From Croceivirga thetidis (GTDB lineage: Bacteria; Bacteroidota; Bacteroidia; Flavobacteriales; Flavobacteriaceae): a stretch of 64,000 nucleotides of DNA. The position numbers and the translations under genes are program-made. Shown one piece after another: positions 25,509 to 33,075 of this stretch; position 1 is the first letter of the stretch; each line of letters starts with the position of its first letter. The notes beneath the pieces were generated by a model. It worked only from the letters and a program-made list of their open reading frames with translations, was not told the DNA's origin and searched no databases. The stretch spans positions 1,080,154 to 1,144,153 of the forward strand of contig NZ_JAAWWL010000001.1 in assembly GCF_012272815.1 (NCBI RefSeq). Reading direction: 5' to 3'.

Positions 25509-25579
25509 GTAAGGAAATGACAAAAAGAAGCCCTTTAATTAAGAGATTGATAATTTTTTAGGGAAAGAAAAAAGGATTA

Positions 25580-26257
25580 TTAACCCACTAAATTATGTTC
25601 CTTCGCCTTTTTGGCTAGGTCCAATAAATTTTTAACCTGCATTTTTTTCATAAGGTTAAAGCGATGGGTCTCAATGGTGCGTTTGCTGTTTTGTAGTTTT
25701 TCTGAAATTTCCTTGTTGGTAAGACCTGTCAATACAAGTTCTAGCACTTGTAGTTCTTTGTTAGTGAGGTCAAAAGCATTTTGTTTGAGCGGCGTTTTAG
25801 TAGAAGTTGTCGTAGCAGTTCCAAACAAATTGTTTACCAGGACATTCGAAATATCTCCACTAAAAAATTTACCACCCCCGTAAACTGTGTGAATAGCCTT
25901 GATGAATTCGTTTTTATCCGTGTCTTTTAGAAGGTAGCCATTAGCTCCTGCCTGCACCGATTTCAAAATGTACTCCTCAGAATCGTGCATCGAAAGAATG
26001 ATACTTTTGGTTTTGGAACCTCCTTTTTTATTCAACCTTTCAACTGCTTCGATTCCTCCTAATTGGGGCATGCGAATGTCTATTATCAACACATCGGGAG
26101 ATAGTTCATCAACCATATCCAAAGCTTCCAATCCATTCGAAACTTCTCCAATGACATCCAGGTTTTCTTCCTCCTCCAGAAGCGCACGAATACCGTCTCG
26201 CACCAAAGCATGGTCATCGGCCAAAACAATGCGCACTTTTTCCGTAGTTTTGGTCAT
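25580..26257 (-). CDS. NarL/FixJ-family response regulator
   Basis: 225 residues: receiver domain (starts KVRIVLADDHALVRDGI; phospho-acceptor Asp in DVLIIDIRMP; Lys in YLLKDTDKNEF) and a C-terminal LuxR-type helix-turn-helix (LTNKELQVLELVLTGLTNKEI...RTIETHR). The frame extends upstream to 26308, but that stretch is the terminator hairpin of the porin gene and adds 17 residues foreign to the family, so the ATG at 26257 is chosen. It sits between nasA and the nrt operon. Likely partner: the NarX-like kinase at 36615. Likely targets: the TACGTA sites. Confidence 0.92.
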   Translation of the reverse strand: MTKTTEKVRIVLADDHALVRDGIRALLEEEENLDVIGEVSNGLEALDMVDELSPDVLIIDIRMPQLGGIEAVERLNKKGGSKTKSIILSMHDSEEYILKSVQAGANGYLLKDTDKNEFIKAIHTVYGGGKFFSGDISNVLVNNLFGTATTTSTKTPLKQNAFDLTNKELQVLELVLTGLTNKEISEKLQNSKRTIETHRFNLMKKMQVKNLLDLAKKAKEHNLVG

Positions 26258-26298
26258 GAAGCAAAAATAAAAGAATTCTTTAGGCGACAACAATAAGC

Positions 26299-26335
26299 AA
26301 GGGGCCATCTCAACATTTGTTGAAGATGACCCCTT
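26299..26335 (-). terminator. Rho-independent terminator of the nrt-porin operon
   Basis: Long inverted repeat, AAGGGGTCATCTTCAACA pairing with TGTTGAGATGGCCCCTT on the minus strand with a short loop, 25 bases after the porin stop codon. It separates the nrt operon from the response regulator. Confidence 0.75.
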
Positions 26336-26360
26336 CGAAGCAAAGTTCTTAATAGGCAGC

Positions 26361-27668
26361 CTATTGGTCTTTTTTAGTGGTAAACAGTGTTGGTTTGATA
26401 ATAATCATGGCCCAAGCCCAATTTTGAGAGCTTTTAAAATCGGTAGCTCCTGAACGTAATGTTTCCAATTCTTCAAGTCCATCAGAGGCAAATAATTGTG
26501 AGTACCCTATTTTAAGTGCAAAACCATTGAATTTTTGGGTCAACACTAAATCCAATTCATTGCCCAAATTACTTTCGCCACTAGGAGTGTCTTCCATGCC
26601 TTGGAAGTTTAAAAACTTGGTAAATAAGGTGGTTTTAGGGCCTAGGTTGAACACAGCGCTGGCATGAATATCCAATAAACCAACGCGGTTGACCCAGTTG
26701 CCTACATAAAAGTGATCCATAAAACCGTTGAATTTGTGGTTTGTACCAAAATGAGGCAAGAAAGCTTCTGTGGCGTCGGCGGTTGAGGCATCGTCACCAC
26801 TAATGGCTTCAATCCCTAAACCTAAAGTGGTTTTTGCTCCGGCTTTGTAAGTTGCTTCCAATCCTAGCAAATAAGCTCCTTCAATATCTACACCATTGAA
26901 GAATTCACCAGATTGCAAGTAGGCATTACCGGCGAGGCCAAACTTACCTTTTTTGTAATTCAAATGGGTTCCTGCTGTAAACGTACTTCTGATGTCGCTC
27001 ACATCACCTGTGGTAGCATCGATTTGTTGAAAACCTAAGTTAGCCAAAACCAAACTGGCACTGAAATCACCAAACTTTTTCTTCGCATAAAGGTGCTGCA
27101 TTGTTTTGTACTGAAATGGATTGCCAGAGTTGAATTCAGTACCTGCGTTTTTAAATCCAAACAAGGGCCCGCCTTGTCCGTCCAAATCTTGATTAAAAGC
27201 CAAACCAACATCCAACATAAAGCCATCGGTACGGTACTTAATCATTCCCAAATCATGATAGCGACCTTGTTGAGCCCAATCTAGGCCACCAAAGTATCGT
27301 TGGTCATCATAAGACAGCACTTGTCGACCTAATTTTGTTGACCAACCCTTACCCAACTGCAACTCTGCCCAGGCTTCAAATAGCGAAAAGGAGCTGTTGC
27401 CGTCAACAGGAACTAATTGTGGGTTTTCACCCCAAATCTGTACATCCTGAATGTTAATGTAAATCTCGTAAGATGGGGTCTTGTAGTTTGCACCTATTCT
27501 TGCTCTTGTATTGGTTACAAAGCCAGCATCAACGCCTTCTTGTTGTAAGAATTGGAAACCATTTCGGTATTCAGTCCGTGGACGAAAAGTAGCATCAAGG
27601 GTAAATTGTGCTTTTATATAATGTGTCGATAGGAAAACTAGGATTAAAAATATGAATGACTTTTTCAT
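26361..27668 (-). CDS. outer-membrane porin of the nitrate operon (alginate-export-like barrel)
   Basis: 435 residues with a signal peptide (MKKSFIFLILVFLSTHYIKA, cut before QFTLDA) and a beta-barrel pattern throughout (FTLDATFRPRTEYRNG; KLGRQVLSYDDQRYFGGLDW; repeated strands ending at aromatic residues). Such barrels are commonly labelled alginate export family proteins. It is the last gene of nrtA-B-C-D-porin, 37 bases after the second ATPase gene, so it is better read as the outer-membrane entry for nitrate/nitrite. That function is inference from operon position. Confidence 0.75.
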   Translation of the reverse strand: MKKSFIFLILVFLSTHYIKAQFTLDATFRPRTEYRNGFQFLQQEGVDAGFVTNTRARIGANYKTPSYEIYINIQDVQIWGENPQLVPVDGNSSFSLFEAWAELQLGKGWSTKLGRQVLSYDDQRYFGGLDWAQQGRYHDLGMIKYRTDGFMLDVGLAFNQDLDGQGGPLFGFKNAGTEFNSGNPFQYKTMQHLYAKKKFGDFSASLVLANLGFQQIDATTGDVSDIRSTFTAGTHLNYKKGKFGLAGNAYLQSGEFFNGVDIEGAYLLGLEATYKAGAKTTLGLGIEAISGDDASTADATEAFLPHFGTNHKFNGFMDHFYVGNWVNRVGLLDIHASAVFNLGPKTTLFTKFLNFQGMEDTPSGESNLGNELDLVLTQKFNGFALKIGYSQLFASDGLEELETLRSGATDFKSSQNWAWAMIIIKPTLFTTKKDQ

Positions 27669-27705
27669 GACTGGTTGCGTTAAGTGTTTTACAATAATTT
27701 GATTT

Positions 27706-28539
27706 TTAATGTTCTAAGAAATCGATAAGATGTTTTCTGTATTTGTAATAATCGTCGTGGTCGAGAACAGCCTTTCTTGAACGGGGTCGCTCGAAGTCAA
27801 TCTCAAGCACATCGCCAATTTTAGCACGTGGACCACTGGTCATCATCACCACTCTATCGGCCAAAAAGATGGCTTCATCAACATCGTGGGTAATCATGAC
27901 CGCAGTAATTTTTTCTTTGTTCCAGATTTCAATTAAGATGTCTTGTAATTCACCTCTGGTGAGTGAATCCAACATGCCGAAGGGTTCATCCAACAACAAA
28001 ACTTTGGGTTTTATGGCAAATGCCCTGGCGATGCCTACTCGTTGTTGTTCGCCTTGAGAAAGCTCTGTTGCCTTTTTGTTGAAAGCAGATTCCAAACCTA
28101 CCTTTTGCAAGTAGTATTTAGCAATGTCTTTCCGTTGGCCTTTGGTGGCATGCGGAAAAACACGATTGACACCTAGGAGCACGTTTTGCAAGGCTGTCAT
28201 CCAAGGCATTAAACTGGGGGCCTGAAAAATGACACCGCGGTCGGGTCCAGGTCCTTTTATAGGATTGCCCAATACCGAAATTTTACCTCCGGTAATTTCA
28301 TTAAGACCTGCAATCATTGAAAGCATGGTGGTCTTTCCACAACCCGAGTGTCCAATGATGGTAACGAACTCCTCCTTTAGAATTTGAAGGTTAAGATGCT
28401 CGAGTACCACATAATCTCCTTTTGGTGTAGGATAGACTTTTTTCAAATCCCTTAAATCCAACATCACTTTATCCGAAGGAAAGAAGATGCCATTTTCGTG
28501 GAATTGTTTTTCTGCTACTTCTGTTACAATTGTTTCCAT
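27706..28539 (-). CDS. nrtD: nitrate ABC transporter ATP-binding protein (NrtD-like)
   Basis: 277 residues from the ATG at 28539; an in-frame ATG at 28569 overlaps the preceding stop and adds 10 residues, so either is possible. Walker A GHSGCGKTT, signature LSQGEQQR, Walker B VLLLDEPFGMLD, followed by ITHDVDEA. Matches the NrtD/SsuB/TauB class. With the second ATPase upstream it forms a heterodimer driving the NrtB permease, as in cyanobacterial NrtABCD. Confidence 0.88.
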   Translation of the reverse strand: METIVTEVAEKQFHENGIFFPSDKVMLDLRDLKKVYPTPKGDYVVLEHLNLQILKEEFVTIIGHSGCGKTTMLSMIAGLNEITGGKISVLGNPIKGPGPDRGVIFQAPSLMPWMTALQNVLLGVNRVFPHATKGQRKDIAKYYLQKVGLESAFNKKATELSQGEQQRVGIARAFAIKPKVLLLDEPFGMLDSLTRGELQDILIEIWNKEKITAVMITHDVDEAIFLADRVVMMTSGPRAKIGDVLEIDFERPRSRKAVLDHDDYYKYRKHLIDFLEH

Positions 28540-28558
28540 GGTTTTAAAGGATTTTGAA

Positions 28559-29398
28559 TTACGCGACATAACTTTTCGGGCTCAAATCAGGCAGTTCGTA
28601 TACCTTTTTTGAAGCTGATTTACGCTCTTCCCCAATACCCATTAGGTATTCTATAATGGCGTTTCTGGTCTTTTTGTAATCTGGATTATCATTGAGTTCA
28701 GTCTTGTCCCGTGGACGTTCAATATTGATTTTGAACTCTGGCCCCAATGTGGCGTTTGGCCCTGGACGGAGCGGAATAATGCGGTCAGCCATATAAATGC
28801 CTTCATCCACATCGTTGGTAATCAAAAGTGCTGTTCGCTTGTCTTTACTCCAGATTTTCAAGATTTCATCTTGAAGGTTACCGCGGGTAAGGGCATCCAA
28901 AGCCCCTAGTGGTTCGTCCATTATAATCATCTCAGGATTCATGGCCAATGCACGCGCGACTGCTACGCGCTGACGCATTCCACCTGATAATTCTTTAGGT
29001 CGTTTATTGATTGCAGGAAATAGGCTCACCATTTTCACATATTCGTCTACCCGTCCCTTGATTTCCTTTTTACTGCTTTTTGGGAAAGCCTCACGAACCG
29101 CCATGGCCACATTTTGACCAACGCTCAACCAAGGTAAAAGCGAATAGTTTTGAAAAATGACCCCACGTTCATGACTGGTGTCCACCACAGGCTCTCCTTT
29201 AAAAAGGACCTCTCCGCTAGTAGGCTTCAACAATCCGTTGATGAGGTTGACCAACGTGGTTTTTCCACTTCCAGTGAACCCCACAATCGCAACAAATTCG
29301 CCCTCTTCAATACTTAAATTAATATCAGTGAGCACCTCGGTTTGGTTTGCTCCTTCCCCGTAAGTTTTGTGTATATTTTTAAGTTCTAAATATGCCAT
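28559..29398 (-). CDS. nrtC: nitrate ABC transporter ATP-binding protein (NrtC-like)
   Basis: 279 residues: Walker A GFTGSGKTT, signature LSGGMRQR, Walker B MIIMDEPLGALD, and LITNDVDEG in place of the usual THD switch histidine (Asn instead of His), so ATP hydrolysis at this site may be reduced and asymmetry with NrtD is likely. Cyanobacterial NrtC has an extra NrtA-like C-terminal domain; here the protein ends soon after the ATPase, so that domain is absent. 11 bases after nrtB. Confidence 0.88.
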   Translation of the reverse strand: MAYLELKNIHKTYGEGANQTEVLTDINLSIEEGEFVAIVGFTGSGKTTLVNLINGLLKPTSGEVLFKGEPVVDTSHERGVIFQNYSLLPWLSVGQNVAMAVREAFPKSSKKEIKGRVDEYVKMVSLFPAINKRPKELSGGMRQRVAVARALAMNPEMIIMDEPLGALDALTRGNLQDEILKIWSKDKRTALLITNDVDEGIYMADRIIPLRPGPNATLGPEFKINIERPRDKTELNDNPDYKKTRNAIIEYLMGIGEERKSASKKVYELPDLSPKSYVA

Positions 29399-29409
29399 AA
29401 TCGAAAGGG

Positions 29410-30516
29410 TTAAGCCATTGCATTTTTGTTGAACGAAACGGCGTTTTGAATGATGAGCATTATCCTATCCAACAAAAACCCGATGATACCAATGACAAAC
29501 ATGGCCACGATAATCTTAGAGTTGGAATCGTTGGCCCCATTCTGGAATTCTTCCCATACGAACGAACCTAGTCCCGGACTCTGTGCCAAGAGTTCAATTG
29601 CAATCAATACCATCCAAGCAACGGAAAGTGTGATTCGAAGCCCTGTGAAAATCAATGGAAGCGATGATGGTAAAATCACCTTAAATACTTTTTGAAGCGG
29701 CCCCAATTTTAAAACCTTCGCTACATTGATATAATCTTTGTCCACTGAGGAAACCCCCATTGCGGTATTGACCAAAGTGGCCCACATAGCGCATAGCCCC
29801 ACACTAATAAATGAGATAATGAAGGCACTATCTGAATTGGAATCTTTCGTCATTGTCTTTACGATCATGAAGACCAAAAGCAACCAAACCACAGGAGAAA
29901 CGGGCTTAAAAATCTGAATCAACCAATTAAAGGAGTTGCGAAGCGTCTTGCTCAACCCTATGATAATTCCAATCGGAACAGCAATCAGAAAAGCCAGAAC
30001 AAACCCCGCAAAAACCGTTTTTAAACTGGTGAAAATCTGGTCTACAAACGATGGGCGCCCTGTATACGTAATAGCATCTTTACCCTCGGCAATTCGCTTC
30101 TCGTTTATGGCCGCTGTCTTTTCCTTAAAAGCCAATTTGTCAGCACTAATGACCTTGTGGTCGGCAATCAAAGTATTGAAGGAGGCCCATACCTGTGAAG
30201 GTGAAGGCAGTGTGTTTGGTTGACAGCTGATGTCCCCCGAAAGAATACAGGCTTCCATCTGGTCGGCTGCGGCTTGCCCTTGTTCAGTCAAGGCCTTTTG
30301 AATCTTATAATCTGCCTCAACATTGAATAGCGCCTTGGCACCAAAATGCCATAATACAATGAATAGTACAATCGAGGCCAAGGGAATCAAAAGTTTTCTT
30401 ACCAGTCCTTTGCCATTAAACTTTGGCAACTTAAAGTTGATTTTGGACAGGAGTGTTTTGAGCACTCCTGCCACCTTTAATTCTTCAGATTTGTTTACGG
30501 TTACACTTTGCTTCAT
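29410..30516 (-). CDS. nrtB: nitrate ABC transporter permease (NrtB-like)
   Basis: 368 residues, longer than typical NrtB (about 275). One membrane helix near residue 45-62, then a 110-residue extracytoplasmic insert (about 65-170), then the BPD permease domain with five helices and the ATPase-contact EAA-type loop (SVDKDYINVAKVLKLGPLQKVFKVILP). C-terminal helices close with LDRIMLIIQNAV. Lies between nrtA (22-base gap) and nrtC. Confidence 0.9.
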   Translation of the reverse strand: MKQSVTVNKSEELKVAGVLKTLLSKINFKLPKFNGKGLVRKLLIPLASIVLFIVLWHFGAKALFNVEADYKIQKALTEQGQAAADQMEACILSGDISCQPNTLPSPSQVWASFNTLIADHKVISADKLAFKEKTAAINEKRIAEGKDAITYTGRPSFVDQIFTSLKTVFAGFVLAFLIAVPIGIIIGLSKTLRNSFNWLIQIFKPVSPVVWLLLVFMIVKTMTKDSNSDSAFIISFISVGLCAMWATLVNTAMGVSSVDKDYINVAKVLKLGPLQKVFKVILPSSLPLIFTGLRITLSVAWMVLIAIELLAQSPGLGSFVWEEFQNGANDSNSKIIVAMFVIGIIGFLLDRIMLIIQNAVSFNKNAMA

Positions 30517-30538
30517 GATTGTAACTTTTAAAGGGTTC

Positions 30539-31924
30539 TTATAGCGACGAATCGTCTTTGTTTCCTATCTCAAAACTGTTGATGTAGCCAATCGGGTTTT
30601 TGGCATCATAAGTGTTGCCATCAATAAAGTCGGAAGTTGCAGGTTTATAGCCATCAGTTTCAGGAATATCACTTGCTGGAATATGGCCTTCTTCCACTAG
30701 AAGGTTGGCGGCTTTCATCCAGATATCGGGTCGGTAGATGTCTTTAATTGTTTCTTCATACCAAGCAGCTGGTTTCGGGTCGGGAATTTGTCCCCATCTG
30801 CGCATTTGAGTTAAGAACCAAATACCATCGGAGTAGAAAGGGTAGGTTGCGTTGTACTTGTAAAACACATTGAAATCAGGCATCGAACGTTTATCGCCTT
30901 TTTCAAACTCAAAGGTTCCGGTCATAGAGTTCGCTAAAACCACTTCATCGGCGCCTACGTATTGAGGCATGGAGAGTATTTTTACAGCTTCTGCACGATT
31001 ACTGGGTTCATCCAACCACTTTCCGGCACGAATCAAGGCTTTGGTCACGGCAATGGCAGTATTTGGATTTTCATCGATGAACTTTTTGGTCATCACAAAT
31101 ACTTTTTCTGGATTGTTTTTCCAGATATCGTAGTTTGTTGTTACAGGGACACCGATACCTTTAAAAACAGCTTGTTGGTTCCAAGGCTCACCCACGCAGT
31201 ATCCGTAAATGGTTCCTGCTTCTAACGTGGCTGGCATTTGTGGTGGAGGAGTAACTGACAATAATACCTCTGCATCGATTTGTCCTTGTACATTATCAGC
31301 AGTGTACATTCCTGGATGGATTCCGGCAGCGGCCAACCAATAGCGAATCTCGTAATTGTGCGTAGATACTGGGAACACCATGCCCATTTTAAAGGGTTTA
31401 CCGTTGTTTTTGTATTCACTGATTACTGGTTTAAGTGCATCTGCTTTTATAGGGTGAGCTGGTTTTCCGTCAGCTCCTTTGGGTACGTTCGGCTTCATTT
31501 TAGACCAGACATCATTGGATACAGTGATACCGTTTCCATTTAAATCCATTGAGAACGGCGTTACCAATTCTGCTTGTCGACCGAAGCCTGCACCAGCAGC
31601 AATCGGTTGGCCTGAAAGCATATGAGAACCATCCAACTGACCGTCGATAACACGGTCCAATACATTTTTCCAGTTTGATTGTGCTTCTACGGAAACAAAA
31701 AGCCCTTCATCTTCAAAGAAACCCTTTTCTTTCGCTATGGCGAGAGGCGCCATATCGGTCAACTTGATAAAGCCAAAGGTCAATTGCGGTTTTTCAATTT
31801 CCAAGGTTGAAGTGGGAATATCGGCCTCCGCTGTTTCAGCGCTTTTTTTGGTTTGTTTGCCTCCGCAGGCGACGATAATTAGGGCAATGTAAAGACCTAA
31901 TAATTTTGTGAGCATTGCTTTCAT
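30539..31924 (-). CDS. nrtA: nitrate-binding lipoprotein of the ABC transporter (NrtA-like)
   Basis: 461 residues. Lipoprotein signal with lipobox L-I-I-V-A-C20. The mature protein belongs to the NrtA/CmpA class of substrate-binding proteins ([56 protein letters not shown]), large two-lobe binders of nitrate, nitrite or bicarbonate. The surrounding nas/nir genes point to nitrate. Its upstream region holds five TACGTA-like elements. Confidence 0.92.
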   Translation of the reverse strand: MKAMLTKLLGLYIALIIVACGGKQTKKSAETAEADIPTSTLEIEKPQLTFGFIKLTDMAPLAIAKEKGFFEDEGLFVSVEAQSNWKNVLDRVIDGQLDGSHMLSGQPIAAGAGFGRQAELVTPFSMDLNGNGITVSNDVWSKMKPNVPKGADGKPAHPIKADALKPVISEYKNNGKPFKMGMVFPVSTHNYEIRYWLAAAGIHPGMYTADNVQGQIDAEVLLSVTPPPQMPATLEAGTIYGYCVGEPWNQQAVFKGIGVPVTTNYDIWKNNPEKVFVMTKKFIDENPNTAIAVTKALIRAGKWLDEPSNRAEAVKILSMPQYVGADEVVLANSMTGTFEFEKGDKRSMPDFNVFYKYNATYPFYSDGIWFLTQMRRWGQIPDPKPAAWYEETIKDIYRPDIWMKAANLLVEEGHIPASDIPETDGYKPATSDFIDGNTYDAKNPIGYINSFEIGNKDDSSL

Positions 31925-31963
31925 TGTTCTATCTTTTTAAGAGTTGAATACTTAATCGTGAAG

Positions 31964-31971
31964 CAAACCTA
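31964..31971 (-). promoter_or_regulatory. candidate nrtA -7 promoter box
   Basis: Minus-strand TAGGTTTG, exact match to TAnnTTTG, 39 bases before the nrtA start. It overlaps the first TACGTA by two bases. No -33 TTG is present, as expected of an activator-dependent promoter. Confidence 0.5.
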
Positions 31972-32027
31972 CGTAATTAAAATACGTATAAATACTTATT
32001 TTAATAATTTCTTACGTATTGTACGTA
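31970..32027 (-). promoter_or_regulatory. TACGTA cluster upstream of nrtA
   Basis: TACGTA at 31970-31975, 31983-31988, 32013-32018 and 32022-32027, and TACTTA at 31993-31998. The pair at 31983 reads TACGTA-TAAA-TACTTA, 10 bp apart. The rest of the 259-base gap to cobA holds no gene. Confidence 0.65.
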
Positions 32028-32183
32028 GTTTTTAGAGATGTGAAAAAGGACAGGGTGAATTTTGGTCAGTATGGAATTCTTAGCCCTGTGAATTGTCAAA
32101 TCGACAAACTTTTAAGAACTGGAAATATTCGATACTATTCAAATATGACTTCAAAAGTCTTTGAGCTGTTCAGGAAGTATATA

Positions 32184-32963
32184 TTATAAATAGGAATAGA
32201 GTACGCGCTGAATTTCTTCGTCATAGAAGGAGGTATGGTCGGCTACAACATCACCAATGACAATAATTCCAGGCTGGGTTTCATCGATAGCCTCAAATGC
32301 ATTTTCTGTAGAATTCAAGGTAGCGGTAATGCAACTTTCTTCAGGGAGTGTTCCATTTTGAATCAGTGCAATTGGAGTAAGTCCTGAGCGGTAGTCCCTT
32401 ACTAGTTCTGCGATTTGATGAATTTTACGAACACCCATCAATATGACCATGGTTGCTGATGACTTTGCGGCCAATATCAAGTCATTGGAAAATTGGCCTT
32501 CTTTGGTTGTGGCGGTCATTACCCAGAAACTGGTACTTACCCCACGTTTCGTTAATGGGATTCCCTGATTCGCTGGAACAGAAATTGCGCTTGAAACGCC
32601 AGGTATGATTTCAACAGAAATTCCGAACGATTCCAAATACTCAATCTCCTCAGAGGCCCTTCCAAAAACAAAGGGGTCACCTCCCTTTAATCGGACCACG
32701 TGATTTTGTGTTAGGGCGTATTCCAATAAAACTGTATTGATTTCGGTTTGGGTCATACTGTGCTTTCCACTACGCTTTCCTACGTAGATAAGCAGAGCTT
32801 TGTTCTTGGCATAGGTCAAAAGCTTCAGATTCACCAATGCATCGTACAAAATGACATCTGCCTGTTGAATTTCGCTCAAACCTGCAATAGTAATGAGGTC
32901 TTCACGACCTGGCCCTGCCCCCACAAGTGCTACCCTTTTTTGTTTTTCAATTTTTGACTCCAT
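32184..32963 (-). CDS. cobA: uroporphyrinogen-III C-methyltransferase
   Basis: 259 residues; SAM-dependent double methylation of uroporphyrinogen III to precorrin-2, first committed step to sirohaem. Motifs: LVGAGPGREDLITIAG at the N-terminus, YVGKRSGKHSMTQ, VVRLKGGDPFVFGR and TPIALIQNGT. A TTG at 32969 is in frame but the ATG at 32963 is the natural start. Diverges from nirB across a shared TACGTA-bearing region. With Met8 at 38476 and no cobalamin genes in view, sirohaem for NirB is the product. Confidence 0.94.
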   Translation of the reverse strand: MESKIEKQKRVALVGAGPGREDLITIAGLSEIQQADVILYDALVNLKLLTYAKNKALLIYVGKRSGKHSMTQTEINTVLLEYALTQNHVVRLKGGDPFVFGRASEEIEYLESFGISVEIIPGVSSAISVPANQGIPLTKRGVSTSFWVMTATTKEGQFSNDLILAAKSSATMVILMGVRKIHQIAELVRDYRSGLTPIALIQNGTLPEESCITATLNSTENAFEAIDETQPGIIVIGDVVADHTSFYDEEIQRVLYSYL

Positions 32964-32970
32964 AATCAAA

Positions 32971-33051
32971 TACGTACTGATTTGAATAAATCACAACAAG
33001 AATACGTAATTATTTTTATTTATACAGACAAAAAATAAGTATAAATACGTA
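32971..33051. promoter_or_regulatory. TACGTA cluster in the cobA / nirB divergent promoter
   Basis: TACGTA at 32971-32976, 33003-33008 and 33046-33051, with TAAGTA at 33036-33041 forming TAAGTA-TAAA-TACGTA (10 bp apart). A further degenerate TACGAA lies at 33067. The region is about 75% A+T and serves cobA on one side and nirB on the other. Confidence 0.65.
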
Positions 33052-33075
33052 ATATTGTTTCATAAATACGAAGCA

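Noticed and set aside
32051-32088. CAGGG...CCCTG as a terminator of cobA
   Set aside because: Five-base stem with a 28-base loop; a T run follows on the minus strand but the hairpin is too weak to call.
32093-32107. TTGTC-N5-GACAA palindrome between nrtA and cobA
   Set aside because: Unlike the other palindromes, it is not near any -7 box and is 169 bases from nrtA; no second copy found.
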